Assembly: GCA_017469945.1 (NCBI GenBank)
Contig: JAFUFI010000031.1
Coordinates: forward strand, 17,930 to 81,929
Direction of reading: 5' to 3'
Length of the DNA stretch: 64,000 bases
Source of the DNA: Lachnospiraceae bacterium
Lineage (GTDB): Bacteria; Bacillota; Clostridia; Lachnospirales; Lachnospiraceae
This document shows, in pieces, positions 34,732 through 42,635 of this stretch; position 1 is the stretch's first letter; each line of letters opens with the position of its first letter. The notes under the pieces are model-generated. The model searched no databases, was not told the origin of the DNA, and saw nothing but the letters and a program-made list of their open reading frames with translations. The position numbers and the translations under genes were made by a program.

Positions 34732-35199
34732 ATGAGTAAAGAAGCAATTAAAATATCTACTCTTATCGGTGCAGGCAGCGTTTGTGACGGAGATTTTAAA
34801 TGTCCCGGAAGCGCACGCATCGACGGAACGATCAATGGCAATGTTGAGATCGACGGCGTACTTGTTTTAGGCGCTGTAGGTAAGATCAACGGAGATATCC
34901 TTGCAAAGGCTGTACAGATAGGCGGCGAAGTAAACGGCGATATCAGTGCTCCCGAGAAGGCAGAGCTTACATCTACCGCTAAGGTTATCGGAAATCTTAC
35001 TACGAATGTTATCGTTATTGACGAGAATGCAGTATTTCAGGGTGCTGTTAATATGAACCAGGAAGCTTCTCCAAGAAATAAGGGATTCGCTTTTAAGAAG
35101 ACTGTTAAAGAAGAGAAGAAGAGCGCAGCCTTTGCAGTAGCTGAAGCTCTTAAGGAAGTTGAGGCCGACGGAGAAGAGATCCCTACAGAGGAAGTTTAG
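34732..35199 (+). CDS. Bactofilin family cytoskeletal protein
   Basis: A 155-residue bactofilin (DUF583). I chose the ATG at 34732, preceded by AAGGAGA. The beta-helical core (about 8-115) consists of short repeats, including GSARIDGTINGNVEIDGVLVLG, KINGDILAKAVQIGGEVNGDI and KVIGNLTTNVIVI, each recognisable by its Gly-rich turns. The tail is Lys/Glu-rich. Bactofilins polymerise without nucleotide and often pair with M23 peptidases to control cell shape, as seen here with the upstream gene. Confidence 0.92.
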   Translation: MSKEAIKISTLIGAGSVCDGDFKCPGSARIDGTINGNVEIDGVLVLGAVGKINGDILAKAVQIGGEVNGDISAPEKAELTSTAKVIGNLTTNVIVIDENAVFQGAVNMNQEASPRNKGFAFKKTVKEEKKSAAFAVAEALKEVEADGEEIPTEEV

Positions 35200-35264
35200 G
35201 ATTCCCCCCCATAAGCTTTTTGCGTGACGAGCTTAAAGAGAAAGAAAACGATCTAAAAAAGTAA

Positions 35265-35312
35265 AAGCCTGCAAAGAATCTTAACAAGTTTCTTTGCAGG
35301 CTTATTATTTTG
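35265..35312 (+). terminator. Strong terminator after the bactofilin gene
   Basis: A 14-bp perfect stem (35265-35278 with 35290-35303; core GCCTGCAAAGAA/TTCTTTGCAGGC) has an 11-base loop and is followed by ATTATTTTG. It lies in the gap between converging genes and could also act for the minus-strand TrpR-like gene. Confidence 0.85.
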
Positions 35313-35343
35313 CTTATCTTTGGAATTTAGGGATGGCTTAGCT

Positions 35344-35649
35344 TTATTTAGCTTCCTCTTTTCCCTCGAGTCTTGCAAGTACAAGGTCATAACCGTCATT
35401 TCCATAGGAAAGAGAGCGGTTTACGCGGCTGATAGTAGCGGTAGAAGCTCCGGTTTTGGCGGCAATGGCAAGATAGGTCTGGTCTTTTTTTAGCATAGCG
35501 GCTACTTCAAATCTTTGGGACATGGACTGTAGCTCGTTAACTGTGCAGAGGTCCTCAAAAAAGTCATAACATTCATCTAAAGAGCGAAGCTGAAGAATAG
35601 CATTAAACAGAGTATCTGTTGCTTCAGTTTTTAATTTATCGTTCATCAT
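35344..35649 (-). CDS. TrpR-related DNA-binding protein, YerC/YecD type
   Basis: A 101-residue protein of the YerC/YecD family. Residues about 15-90 form a TrpR-like helix-turn-helix, with LCTVNELQSMSQRFEVAAML and YLAIAAKTGASTATISRV. I chose the ATG at 35649, where GGAGG lies 5 bases upstream; a more distant ATG at 35676 lies before that site. YerC proteins are small presumed regulators whose target is unknown. It is transcribed towards the bactofilin gene from a possible promoter near 35695-35720. Confidence 0.88.
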   Translation of the reverse strand: MMNDKLKTEATDTLFNAILQLRSLDECYDFFEDLCTVNELQSMSQRFEVAAMLKKDQTYLAIAAKTGASTATISRVNRSLSYGNDGYDLVLARLEGKEEAK

Positions 35650-35735
35650 ATAATCCTCCATCGGAATCACTTTCATACGTTAAAACATGAAACTAGTATA
35701 ATTTTAACTCTTTGTCGTAATAAAGTAAAGTCTGC

Positions 35736-35764
35736 TTGCCTAATTTACCTAAAAAAACTATAAT
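35736..35764 (+). promoter_or_regulatory. Sigma-A-type promoter before the DUF1836/pcrA run
   Basis: TTGCCT (35736-35741) and a perfect TATAAT (35759-35764) have a 17-base spacer. Transcription would start about 25 bases before the ATG at 35798, which has GAGAGGT upstream. Confidence 0.75.
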
Positions 35765-35797
35765 AGACAGATAGAAATATCCTTTTGAGAGGTAGTT

Positions 35798-36595
35798 ATG
35801 CAGGAACAAAGCTTAGAGCAGGTTCTCAGTAAAATAGACAAGAAAATTTCCGGTATAAATCCGATAAATGTAGACGATGTGCCGACAGTTCCGCTTTATA
35901 TGGACCAGCTTACTACCTTTATGGACAGTAAACTAAGAGACACGCTTCGCAGTCCTTCGGAGGACAAGGTCCTTACCAAGACGATGATCAACAACTACGC
36001 CAAAAACGACCTTATTCCGCCACCGATCAAGAAGCGTTATTCAAAAGATCATCTCTACGAGCTTTTGTTTATCTTTTATTTCAAAAACTTTATGTCCATC
36101 GGGGATATCCAGACTCTGCTTACACCTATTACCGCTGAGTTTTTCGGAAAACGTAAAGAAAAAGGCTTTGGTATAGAAGATATCTATACCTATATGGCCG
36201 GTGTGCTTAAAGGTTCAAGAGGAAAGCTGCGGGAAGAGGTTTCAAAGAATCTCGAGGCAATCAGCGGTGCCTTTGAAGATGTACCGGAGAGCAAGAGGGA
36301 ATATCTTAAGAAGTTTGCTTTTATCTGCGAGCTTTCTTACGATATCTATTTAAAAAAATACATCATCGAGCAGATGGTTGACGAAATAGCGGACGACTAT
36401 ATTATCGAAAGAGAGAGCTCTTACGATGACGAAATGCGTAAAAAGGCAGCCAAGGAAGCAACTATGGAGGCGATGAGGATTGCAAAGCTTAAGGCCGAAA
36501 AGAGTAAGACGGCCGAGAAGCTTAGAAGAGAAAAGGTTTCCGGTCTTAAGTATTCTTCCGAAAGAAGATCGCAAAAGAGTGACCTTTTCAAATAA
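35798..36595 (+). CDS. DUF1836 domain-containing protein
   Basis: A 265-residue protein with the DUF1836 domain in about residues 25-150: VPTVPLYMDQLTTFMD, MINNYAKNDLIPPPIKKRYSKDH and LLFIFYFKNFMSIGDIQTLL (each seen in part). This pattern resembles a MerR-like winged helix ('two-part N-terminal recognition with NNY...K'), so DNA binding is plausible. The C-terminal third is charged helix rich in Lys, Glu and Ala. It is a Firmicutes family of unknown function. It lies 26 bases before pcrA under one promoter. Confidence 0.85.
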   Translation: MQEQSLEQVLSKIDKKISGINPINVDDVPTVPLYMDQLTTFMDSKLRDTLRSPSEDKVLTKTMINNYAKNDLIPPPIKKRYSKDHLYELLFIFYFKNFMSIGDIQTLLTPITAEFFGKRKEKGFGIEDIYTYMAGVLKGSRGKLREEVSKNLEAISGAFEDVPESKREYLKKFAFICELSYDIYLKKYIIEQMVDEIADDYIIERESSYDDEMRKKAAKEATMEAMRIAKLKAEKSKTAEKLRREKVSGLKYSSERRSQKSDLFK

Positions 36596-36621
36596 TTTTG
36601 CTAAACGATTAAGGATTTTAT

Positions 36622-38907
36622 ATGATTGATAAAAATGTTTTAAATTCGCAGCAACAATTGGCAGTGGATACTACAGAGGGTCCACTGCTTATTCTTGCCG
36701 GTGCGGGCTCGGGAAAGACAAAGACCCTTACAAACCGTATTGCACACCTGATACATGATAAAAAGGTTGATCCTTTTAACATCCTTGCTATTACCTTTAC
36801 CAACAAGGCCGCAGGGGAAATGCGAGACAGAGTCTGTGCTATGGTAGGTGAAGGCGGAGAGAGGATCTGGGTTACTACCTTCCACTCTACCTGTATGCGT
36901 ATCTTAAGAAGACATATTGACCGATTGGGATATGATATCAATTTTACGGTTTATGACAGCGACGATCAAAAGACCGTTATGAAGAATGTCTGCAAGAAGC
37001 TGAATATAGATACAAAGAGTTACAAAGAAAAGACCCTTTTAAACGCCATATCCGGTGCGAAGGATAATCTCATCACCGCCGCCGAGTATTCTCTCGAAAC
37101 CTTTGGAGATTTTACAAAGATCGTTATAGCGAGAGCCTACAAGGAATATCAGGATCAGCTTAAAAAGAGCAATGCGGTGGATTTCGACGATATAATCATG
37201 CTGACGGTTCAGCTCTTTAAAGAGAATCCGGAAATCCTGGAGTTTTACCAGGATAGGTTTAAATACATCAGCGTTGATGAGTATCAGGATACCAATAAAG
37301 CCCAGTTTGAACTTATACGACTTCTTGCGGATAAATACAGAAATCTTTGTGTAGTAGGTGATGACGATCAGTCCATCTACAAATTCAGAGGTGCAAATAT
37401 CCGAAATATACTTGATTTCGAGGAGTTTTATCCCGATGCCAAGGTTATAAAGCTTGAACAAAACTATCGTTCAACTCAGACTATTCTCGATGCGGCGAAT
37501 GCTGTTATCGCAAACAACAGGTCCCGAAAGAGCAAGAGGCTTTGGACGGCGGAGGGAGCCGGGCACAAGATCCGATTTATGCAGCTTGACAATGCTTACG
37601 AGGAAGCTGACACAATAGTAGATGAGATCTCTACGAGTGTAAGGAGAGACGGATGTTCATATAATGATTTTGCTGTCCTTTACAGAACAAACGCCCAGGC
37701 GAGACTTATCGAAGAGAGACTTGTTATCAGAGGTATTCCGTATAATGTGGTTGGCGGTACAAACTTCTACGCAAGAGCCGAGATCAAGGATATGATCGCG
37801 TACCTTAAGACTATTGAAAACGGTCTTGATGAGGTGGCGCTTCGAAGGATAATCAACGTCCCTAAAAGAAGCATAGGAACGGCTACCATAGATAAACTTT
37901 TGGATTTTGCGGAGATTACCGACGATTCTTTGTATGGAGCAATGCAAAATGCAGATAATATCTCGGGACTTGGAAAGGCCTCGCTTAAAATCGGGGCTTT
38001 TGTTAAGCTTATCGAGGGACGCAGGGCGGAGATTTCTAAGATCGGTATCGCGGAAACCTTAAAGAAGATCATCGAGGAAACGGATTACTACGAGTACCTT
38101 AAGGACCAGGACGAAGAGTCGGCGGACGATCGTATTTCCAACGTAGACGAGCTTGTAAATAAAGCGGTCGCTTACGAGGAAACTGCGGAAGATCCTTCTC
38201 TTACGGGATTTCTTGAAGAGGTAGCGCTCGTTTCGGATATCGATAATATAGATAACGGAGACGGAAGAGTACTTCTTATGACCCTTCACAGCGCTAAGGG
38301 ACTGGAGTTTCCAAGAGTATTTATCGCCGGAATGGAAGATGGCCTGTTTCCGGGGATGACTACGATATCTTCCGGTGACAATGAAGATATGGAAGAAGAA
38401 AGGCGCCTTGCCTACGTAGGTATTACAAGAGCGAAGGAGTATCTTACAATTACCTGCGCTAAGATGAGGATGCTAAGAGGAGAAACTCAGTTTAACCCCG
38501 TAAGCCGGTTTGTCAGGGAAATACCTGGGGAGCTTATAGACGGTATGGTACCCGGAAACAGACTTAGCAGAAGCGACTTTGACGAAGATGATTACGAAAG
38601 AAGATATTCATCCGGAAGACCTTCCGCGAGACTTAAAAGCTACGCTACCCCTGAGGCCAGAAAGCCTGCTATGCAATCGGAAATCAAGAATCTTAACGCT
38701 ATTGCGGGACTTAGTAAAGGTATGCCTGCAGCAAATCCCGGAGAGCTTTCGTTTAAAACGGGAGATACCGTCAGGCACCGCAAGTTCGGCACCGGAGTTG
38801 TGACAAGTATTTCTAAAGAGCCAAGGGATTACAAGGTGACTGTTGATTTTGATGCATACGGTACAAAAATTATGTACGCTTCATTTGCCAAACTTGAAAA
38901 AGTCTGA
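36622..38907 (+). CDS. pcrA: ATP-dependent DNA helicase PcrA/UvrD
   Basis: A 761-residue superfamily 1A helicase used in repair and plasmid/phage replication. Motif I is LAGAGSGKTKTL (about 24-35), Ia TFTNKAAGEM, II VDEYQDTNKAQ (about 221-231), III VVGDDDQSIYKFRGA (about 245-259), IV KLEQNYRST, V/VI MTLHSAKGLEFPRVF and YVGITRAKEYL. A Tudor-like C-terminal domain ends TVRHRKFGTGVVTSI...FAKLEKV, typical of PcrA. Full length. Confidence 0.97.
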   Translation: MIDKNVLNSQQQLAVDTTEGPLLILAGAGSGKTKTLTNRIAHLIHDKKVDPFNILAITFTNKAAGEMRDRVCAMVGEGGERIWVTTFHSTCMRILRRHIDRLGYDINFTVYDSDDQKTVMKNVCKKLNIDTKSYKEKTLLNAISGAKDNLITAAEYSLETFGDFTKIVIARAYKEYQDQLKKSNAVDFDDIIMLTVQLFKENPEILEFYQDRFKYISVDEYQDTNKAQFELIRLLADKYRNLCVVGDDDQSIYKFRGANIRNILDFEEFYPDAKVIKLEQNYRSTQTILDAANAVIANNRSRKSKRLWTAEGAGHKIRFMQLDNAYEEADTIVDEISTSVRRDGCSYNDFAVLYRTNAQARLIEERLVIRGIPYNVVGGTNFYARAEIKDMIAYLKTIENGLDEVALRRIINVPKRSIGTATIDKLLDFAEITDDSLYGAMQNADNISGLGKASLKIGAFVKLIEGRRAEISKIGIAETLKKIIEETDYYEYLKDQDEESADDRISNVDELVNKAVAYEETAEDPSLTGFLEEVALVSDIDNIDNGDGRVLLMTLHSAKGLEFPRVFIAGMEDGLFPGMTTISSGDNEDMEEERRLAYVGITRAKEYLTITCAKMRMLRGETQFNPVSRFVREIPGELIDGMVPGNRLSRSDFDEDDYERRYSSGRPSARLKSYATPEARKPAMQSEIKNLNAIAGLSKGMPAANPGELSFKTGDTVRHRKFGTGVVTSISKEPRDYKVTVDFDAYGTKIMYASFAKLEKV

Positions 38908-38966
38908 CAGTTGTGATAAAATTAAGAAAATTCTTTTATGGGGGAAGCCCGGAAAGAGAGGAAATA

Positions 38967-39272
38967 ATGAGTAAGTTTGAAGATTATATCGGAAGCATTA
39001 AAACTGAAGCTCCCGCTAAGTTTGAGGAAATCAAAGAAAATATCAAACTTAAAAATTTCCTTAAGAAAAAGGAAGCTGAAGAGATTATTGAGGAAGTTGA
39101 AGAGGAGCGCAAGGTTAAGGTTTGGGTTATCATCCTTGCCGTTATCGGAGTTATCGCTATCGGATGCCTTGTAGGATATATTATCTACCGTGCTAAGAAG
39201 AAACCCGACTATCTTGACGATTTCGATTCTGACTTTGTTGACGACGACGAATTCTTTGAGGACGAAGAATAA
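38967..39272 (+). CDS. Small single-span membrane protein with acidic tail
   Basis: A 101-residue protein from ATG 38967 (GAGAGGA upstream). It has an N-terminal amphipathic charged region (about 1-48), a single hydrophobic span (about 51-71, VWVIILAVIGVIAIGCLVGYI, given in part) and a strongly acidic C-terminus rich in Asp and Glu (DFVDDDEFFEDEE). I do not recognise a family. It follows pcrA by 60 bases and is closed by a clear terminator. Confidence 0.8.
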   Translation: MSKFEDYIGSIKTEAPAKFEEIKENIKLKNFLKKKEAEEIIEEVEEERKVKVWVIILAVIGVIAIGCLVGYIIYRAKKKPDYLDDFDSDFVDDDEFFEDEE

Positions 39273-39300
39273 AACATCTTTCAGTTTAGGTAGTTTATTT

Positions 39301-39335
39301 AGTAGGGAAGGCATATTATGCGTTCCCTACTTTTT
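39301..39335 (+). terminator. Rho-independent terminator
   Basis: The 9-bp stem AGTAGGGAA (39301-39309) and TTCCCTACT (39323-39331), with an inner GCAT/ATGC pairing, is followed by a T-run (39331-39335). It ends the pcrA/small-protein unit. Confidence 0.88.
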
Positions 39336-39401
39336 GTGTGCAGATATTGAAGCTACAGTATCTGCTTTTTTAAAGTCTTACGTTAGGAAATTGGTGGTTT
39401 T

Positions 39402-40811
39402 ATGAAAAAAGGACAAGAGATTATAGGGAAAGTTATAGAAATCAGATTCCCCAATATTGGAATAGTAGAAATGGAAGAGGGCGAAAGAGTAGTTGTTAAA
39501 AACTCTCTTCCGGGACAGACTGTGCGCGCAAGGATCAATAAGTTAAGGCACGGAAAGGCCGAGGGCGCGCTTCTTGAGGTGCTTGAAAAGTCGGAGCTCG
39601 AAACCGGAGAAGGATGCCCACACTTTGGCAAGTGCGGAGGCTGTACCTATATCTCCATGCCTTATGAAGAACAGACTAAGATTAAAAACGAGCAGGTTAA
39701 AAAGCTGCTTTTGCCTGTTCTTGAGAAGCAGTCAGGCAAGTACTCCTGGGAAGATATCTGCAAGAGCCCTGTAACCTATGGTTATAGAAACAAAATGGAG
39801 TTTACCTTTGGCGATGAGTATATGGGTGGCCCTTTGGCACTTGGGATGCATAAAAGAGGTAGCTTTTATGATATCGTAAATGTTTCGGACTGTAAGATTG
39901 TTGACGGAGATTACAGACAGATCCTTGATATAACCGTCGGATATTTTAGAGACAAGGAACTTCCTTTTTACCACAGGCTACGCCATGACGGATACTTAAG
40001 ACATCTTCTTGTCAGAAAAGCAGCAAAGACAGGAGAAATCATGGTTGCTATTGTGACTACCACCCAGCTTGATTTCGATATGAGCGAGTATGTATCGGCT
40101 CTGTTGGGACTTAGTCTTGACGGGAAGATAGTGAGTATCCTTCATACATTTAATGATTCACAGGCGGATGTTGTTCAATCGGATAAAACAGATATTCTAT
40201 ATGGCAGGGATTATATAAATGAGGAGGTTCTCGGGCTTAAATTCAGGATCACAGAGTTTTCATTTTTCCAAACCAATACCTATAGCTGCGAAGTACTATA
40301 CAGTAAGGCAAGAGAGTTTGCAGAGGATGCTATGAGATCTCTTGGAAGTGAAGCGGAAGACAGCAAAGAAAAGGTCGGTGTACTTTACGATCTGTACTCG
40401 GGAACCGGAACAATAGCTCAGCTTATGTCACCATCGGTTAGCAAGGTGATCGGTGTAGAAATCGTACCCGAGGCCGTAGAGGCTGCAAAGGAAAATGCGG
40501 CCGGCAATGGGCTTAAGAACTGTGAGTTTATTGCAGGAGACGTACTTAAAGTGATCGACGATATCGAGGAGAAGCCGGATATGATAATCCTCGATCCACC
40601 CCGTGACGGAATTCATCAGAAGGCTATCGGAAAGATAATTGATTACGGTGTAAAGAGTATTCTTTATATTTCCTGCAAGCCTACCAGTCTCGCCAGAGAT
40701 CTTGAAATCTTTATCGAAAACGGATACGAAGCAAAGAGAATTGCCTGTGTGGATCAGTTCCCCTGGACCGCAAATTGCGAAGTCTGTTGTTTGCTTGAGA
40801 GGTTAAGATAA
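39402..40811 (+). CDS. rlmD: 23S rRNA (uracil-5-)-methyltransferase RlmD/RumA
   Basis: A 469-residue class I SAM methyltransferase with an iron-sulfur cluster. The N-terminal TRAM domain (about 5-60) is followed by the cluster Cys set in CPHFGKCGGC (about 73-82). The catalytic part has LYDLYSGTGTIAQLM (about 330-344), IILDPPRDGIH (about 398-408) and YISCKPTSLARDL, which contains the catalytic Cys. It would methylate U1939 and/or U747 of 23S rRNA. Confidence 0.95.
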   Translation: MKKGQEIIGKVIEIRFPNIGIVEMEEGERVVVKNSLPGQTVRARINKLRHGKAEGALLEVLEKSELETGEGCPHFGKCGGCTYISMPYEEQTKIKNEQVKKLLLPVLEKQSGKYSWEDICKSPVTYGYRNKMEFTFGDEYMGGPLALGMHKRGSFYDIVNVSDCKIVDGDYRQILDITVGYFRDKELPFYHRLRHDGYLRHLLVRKAAKTGEIMVAIVTTTQLDFDMSEYVSALLGLSLDGKIVSILHTFNDSQADVVQSDKTDILYGRDYINEEVLGLKFRITEFSFFQTNTYSCEVLYSKAREFAEDAMRSLGSEAEDSKEKVGVLYDLYSGTGTIAQLMSPSVSKVIGVEIVPEAVEAAKENAAGNGLKNCEFIAGDVLKVIDDIEEKPDMIILDPPRDGIHQKAIGKIIDYGVKSILYISCKPTSLARDLEIFIENGYEAKRIACVDQFPWTANCEVCCLLERLR

Positions 40812-40832
40812 GCGAAGGATCATATTGAAATT

Positions 40833-40853
40833 TCAATTGATGCAGATGATTAG
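40833..40853 (+). repeat. Short dispersed repeat, partial copy 1
   Basis: TCAATTGATGCAGATGATTA matches the start of the longer copies at 41634 and 43670. It lies in the gap just after rlmD, at the left edge of the accessory stretch. Confidence 0.5.
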
Positions 40854-40906
40854 TTTGTCTGTCCCAACAAAAGCCGGATGAATTTTATGTAAGTAAGGTG
40901 CTCAAA

Positions 40907-41681
40907 ATGAGAAAAAAAGAGGAGAAGGATTTGATAAAGTTTTTGGTGTTCACGGATTTACACTACGACTATGCAACACATGGTGATGAACGTATCCGGC
41001 AGATTTTGGGCAGAGCAAAGAGTGAAGAAGTGGACTTTATTGTATCTCTGGGAGATATCACAGCCCCAATTGTGCAGTATAGTCATGTGCTCGAAAAGGT
41101 GAGAAATTCCGGCTTACCCTTGTATCAAGTGCTTGGAAACCATGATGTTAAAGTGGATTTGCATCAGACGATGGAATTCCTGGGGCTTCACGAACCAATT
41201 CCACAATCGTGCTGTTCGCAATGGGCAGGAAGTCTTTGATCTGATTAAAGGGAAAAACATTCTGCTTTGCATGAATGGGCATGATCATGGGGATGATTTT
41301 AAGGTGGTCGATCAGGTGCCGTTCTATACGTTAAATTCTGCTTACGGACCTTGGATCGGTTTCCCAAATGGTGATGCTGATTTGGTGCAAAAATATGAAT
41401 ACCTCCACGGTTATGTGCCTTATGACAGAGCACTTAGTGCAGTAGTAACGATAGAAAGTGACGCCAATCGAAAACATTCAGGTGTGATCCGAATTGAAGG
41501 TATGCAGGGTAATTATGAGTCAGTGACACCGGCGGAACTTGGCCTTGTGGATCCTTATTGGAATGGCGTTTCTGTAGAACCTAGAGCAAGTTCTTTTGTC
41601 ATATCTTTTGATAGTATGAAGAAAGAGATAAAAGATTCAATTGATGAACAAAAGGAGATGCCGAGGATTAATATAGGATAA
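40907..41681 (+). pseudogene. Metallophosphoesterase, internally deleted and frameshifted
   Basis: Two frames together make an incomplete calcineurin-like phosphoesterase. The first (40907 to about 41200) carries FTDLHYDYATHG, VSLGDITAP and VLGNHD, the first three metal-binding blocks. The second (about 41195-41681) carries NGHDHGDD and the C-terminal region. The middle of the usual domain is missing, and the join is out of frame near 41195-41210, where GLHEP meets NRAVRNGQE. About 100 residues appear lost. It is therefore probably dead. An intact gene of another subtype lies at 44654. Confidence 0.85.
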
Positions 41682-41693
41682 AGGATAACAAAT
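41634..41693 (+). repeat. Short dispersed repeat, copy 2
   Basis: A segment beginning GATTCAATTGATG and ending GGATAAAGGATAACAAAT covers the last codons and stop of the broken phosphoesterase. It matches 43670-43715 apart from about 14 extra bases in the middle. It may be a duplicated gene end carried with neighbouring genes. Confidence 0.6.
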
Positions 41694-41772
41694 CATATTG
41701 GAGAAGTTAGAGAGCCGTGTTCCCTTGATGGAAAACGGGTTCGAGGTCGTAGGACGGTGCACTGATTCTTGA
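41689..41772 (+). pseudogene. Short C-terminal gene remnant
   Basis: A 27-codon open stretch without a start ends PLMENGFEVVGRCTDS and a TGA. The sequence has the look of an enzyme C-terminus (a Gly-Phe-Glu-Val-Val-Gly strand), like that of small acetyltransferases. The rest is absent. This fits a region that has lost genes, but the reading is tentative. Confidence 0.3.
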
Positions 41773-41802
41773 AGAATTACTGAATAGAAGAGGTAGACAA
41801 CT

Positions 41803-42351
41803 ATGGTTATTACTAAAAACAACATGCAAAAACTTTTAAAATCCCAGCAGGGAGAACTTAATGGTGTGGAAACATACCTTAGAATGGCTGAATTGGTGCA
41901 TAATGAATCTGATGCAAAAACGTTTAGAGCGCTTGCTGCAGATGAAGGCCGACATGCTAACGTAATCAAACAGTACACGGGTAAGGTACTGAAACCTAAG
42001 AAAACCCAGGCATTGCTTGTAACTACTTTATATCGGATCCTCGGAAAGAGAATCCTGTATCCGCTGATAGCAATTGGCGAGTATATTGCTATTCCCAAAT
42101 ATAAGAAAATGATGACAGAGTTTCCGGAATTAGAGTCGGTTAAGAACGATGAAAAGCGCCATGGTGATACAATGCTGGCTCTCTGGAAAAATGGCGAGTA
42201 TGAAGATAAACCTTTGTTACCGGTATTATTCTTCGCAGTAATAGTCATGATCGTTCTCTGGAAACTGGCATCGTTTTTTGTTCGCGACAAAAATGACCCG
42301 GGACGGAGTCACGGGGGGCTCTGGGGTCATCGTGAAAAGGCGTTGACCTGA
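41803..42351 (+). CDS. Ferritin-like/rubrerythrin-type membrane protein
   Basis: A 182-residue protein with a ferritin-like di-iron four-helix core (about 5-145). Putative ligands are Glu in QQGELNGVETYLRMAE, Glu and His in ADEGRHANVIKQY, and Glu/His in KNDEKRHGDTM. A C-terminal membrane segment (about 147-167) follows, with a charged tail. Related proteins move or oxidise iron or detoxify peroxide. The stop lies inside the promoter of the downstream leader, whose -35 box overlaps the gene end. AGAGGT precedes the ATG. It has no neighbour of the same process. Confidence 0.75.
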   Translation: MVITKNNMQKLLKSQQGELNGVETYLRMAELVHNESDAKTFRALAADEGRHANVIKQYTGKVLKPKKTQALLVTTLYRILGKRILYPLIAIGEYIAIPKYKKMMTEFPELESVKNDEKRHGDTMLALWKNGEYEDKPLLPVLFFAVIVMIVLWKLASFFVRDKNDPGRSHGGLWGHREKALT

Positions 42352-42371
42352 CAAATTAAATGTGTTAATAT
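42343..42371 (+). promoter_or_regulatory. Strong sigma-A-type promoter driving the rsgA leader
   Basis: TTGACC (42343-42348) and TAATAT (42366-42371) are separated by exactly 17 bases. It overlaps the end of the ferritin-like gene and gives rsgA its own transcript with an approximately 255-base leader. Confidence 0.75.
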
Positions 42372-42414
42372 GTGCACAGTTGTGAAATATTTAAAAGAAA
42401 GTGAGGTAATCATA

Positions 42415-42480
42415 ATGTGTGTTGTAAGAATTGAGATTGTAATTGTAAATAGTATGATGACCTCGGTTTCTGCCCTTTAA
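42415..42480 (+). CDS. Possible 21-residue leader peptide upstream of rsgA
   Basis: A small open frame has an ATG at 42415, preceded by GTGAGGT 7 bases upstream, and stops at TAA 42478-42480. The peptide starts MCVVRIEIVIVN and ends SVSAL. It lies between a good promoter and a hairpin followed by T residues, the standard layout of translation-controlled attenuators. Whether it is translated or stalls ribosomes is inference. Confidence 0.5.
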   Translation: MCVVRIEIVIVNSMMTSVSAL

Positions 42481-42510
42481 TCTATATAGGGATATTTTGT
42501 TTTGGACTTT

Positions 42511-42540
42511 GACCGTGGCTTATATGTCACGGTTTTTCTT
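42511..42540 (+). terminator. Leader terminator or attenuator before rsgA
   Basis: A stem ACCGTG (42512-42517) and CACGGT (42528-42533) is followed by TTTTTCTTTT. It sits 30 bases after the small open frame and about 100 bases before the rsgA start, so it could stop the leader transcript unless it is prevented from folding. Confidence 0.7.
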
Positions 42541-42635
42541 TTGCCCTTTTCGGGTTGTTTTCCGTTATAGAAGGTCTCCATACTATCAGAGAAATTGTGT
42601 ATTGATCATGTAGAATGTAAAAGGAGACAATAGAG

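Noticed and set aside
35200..35264. A frame reading FLRDELKEKENDLKK just after the bactofilin stop
   Set aside because: It has no start or ribosome site, overlaps the gene end in another frame and lies beside a run of seven C; too short to call a gene.
41637..42290. Long minus-strand open frame opposite the ferritin-like gene
   Set aside because: Its sequence is hydrophobic/Ser-rich without family motifs, while the plus-strand frame carries clear di-iron motifs.
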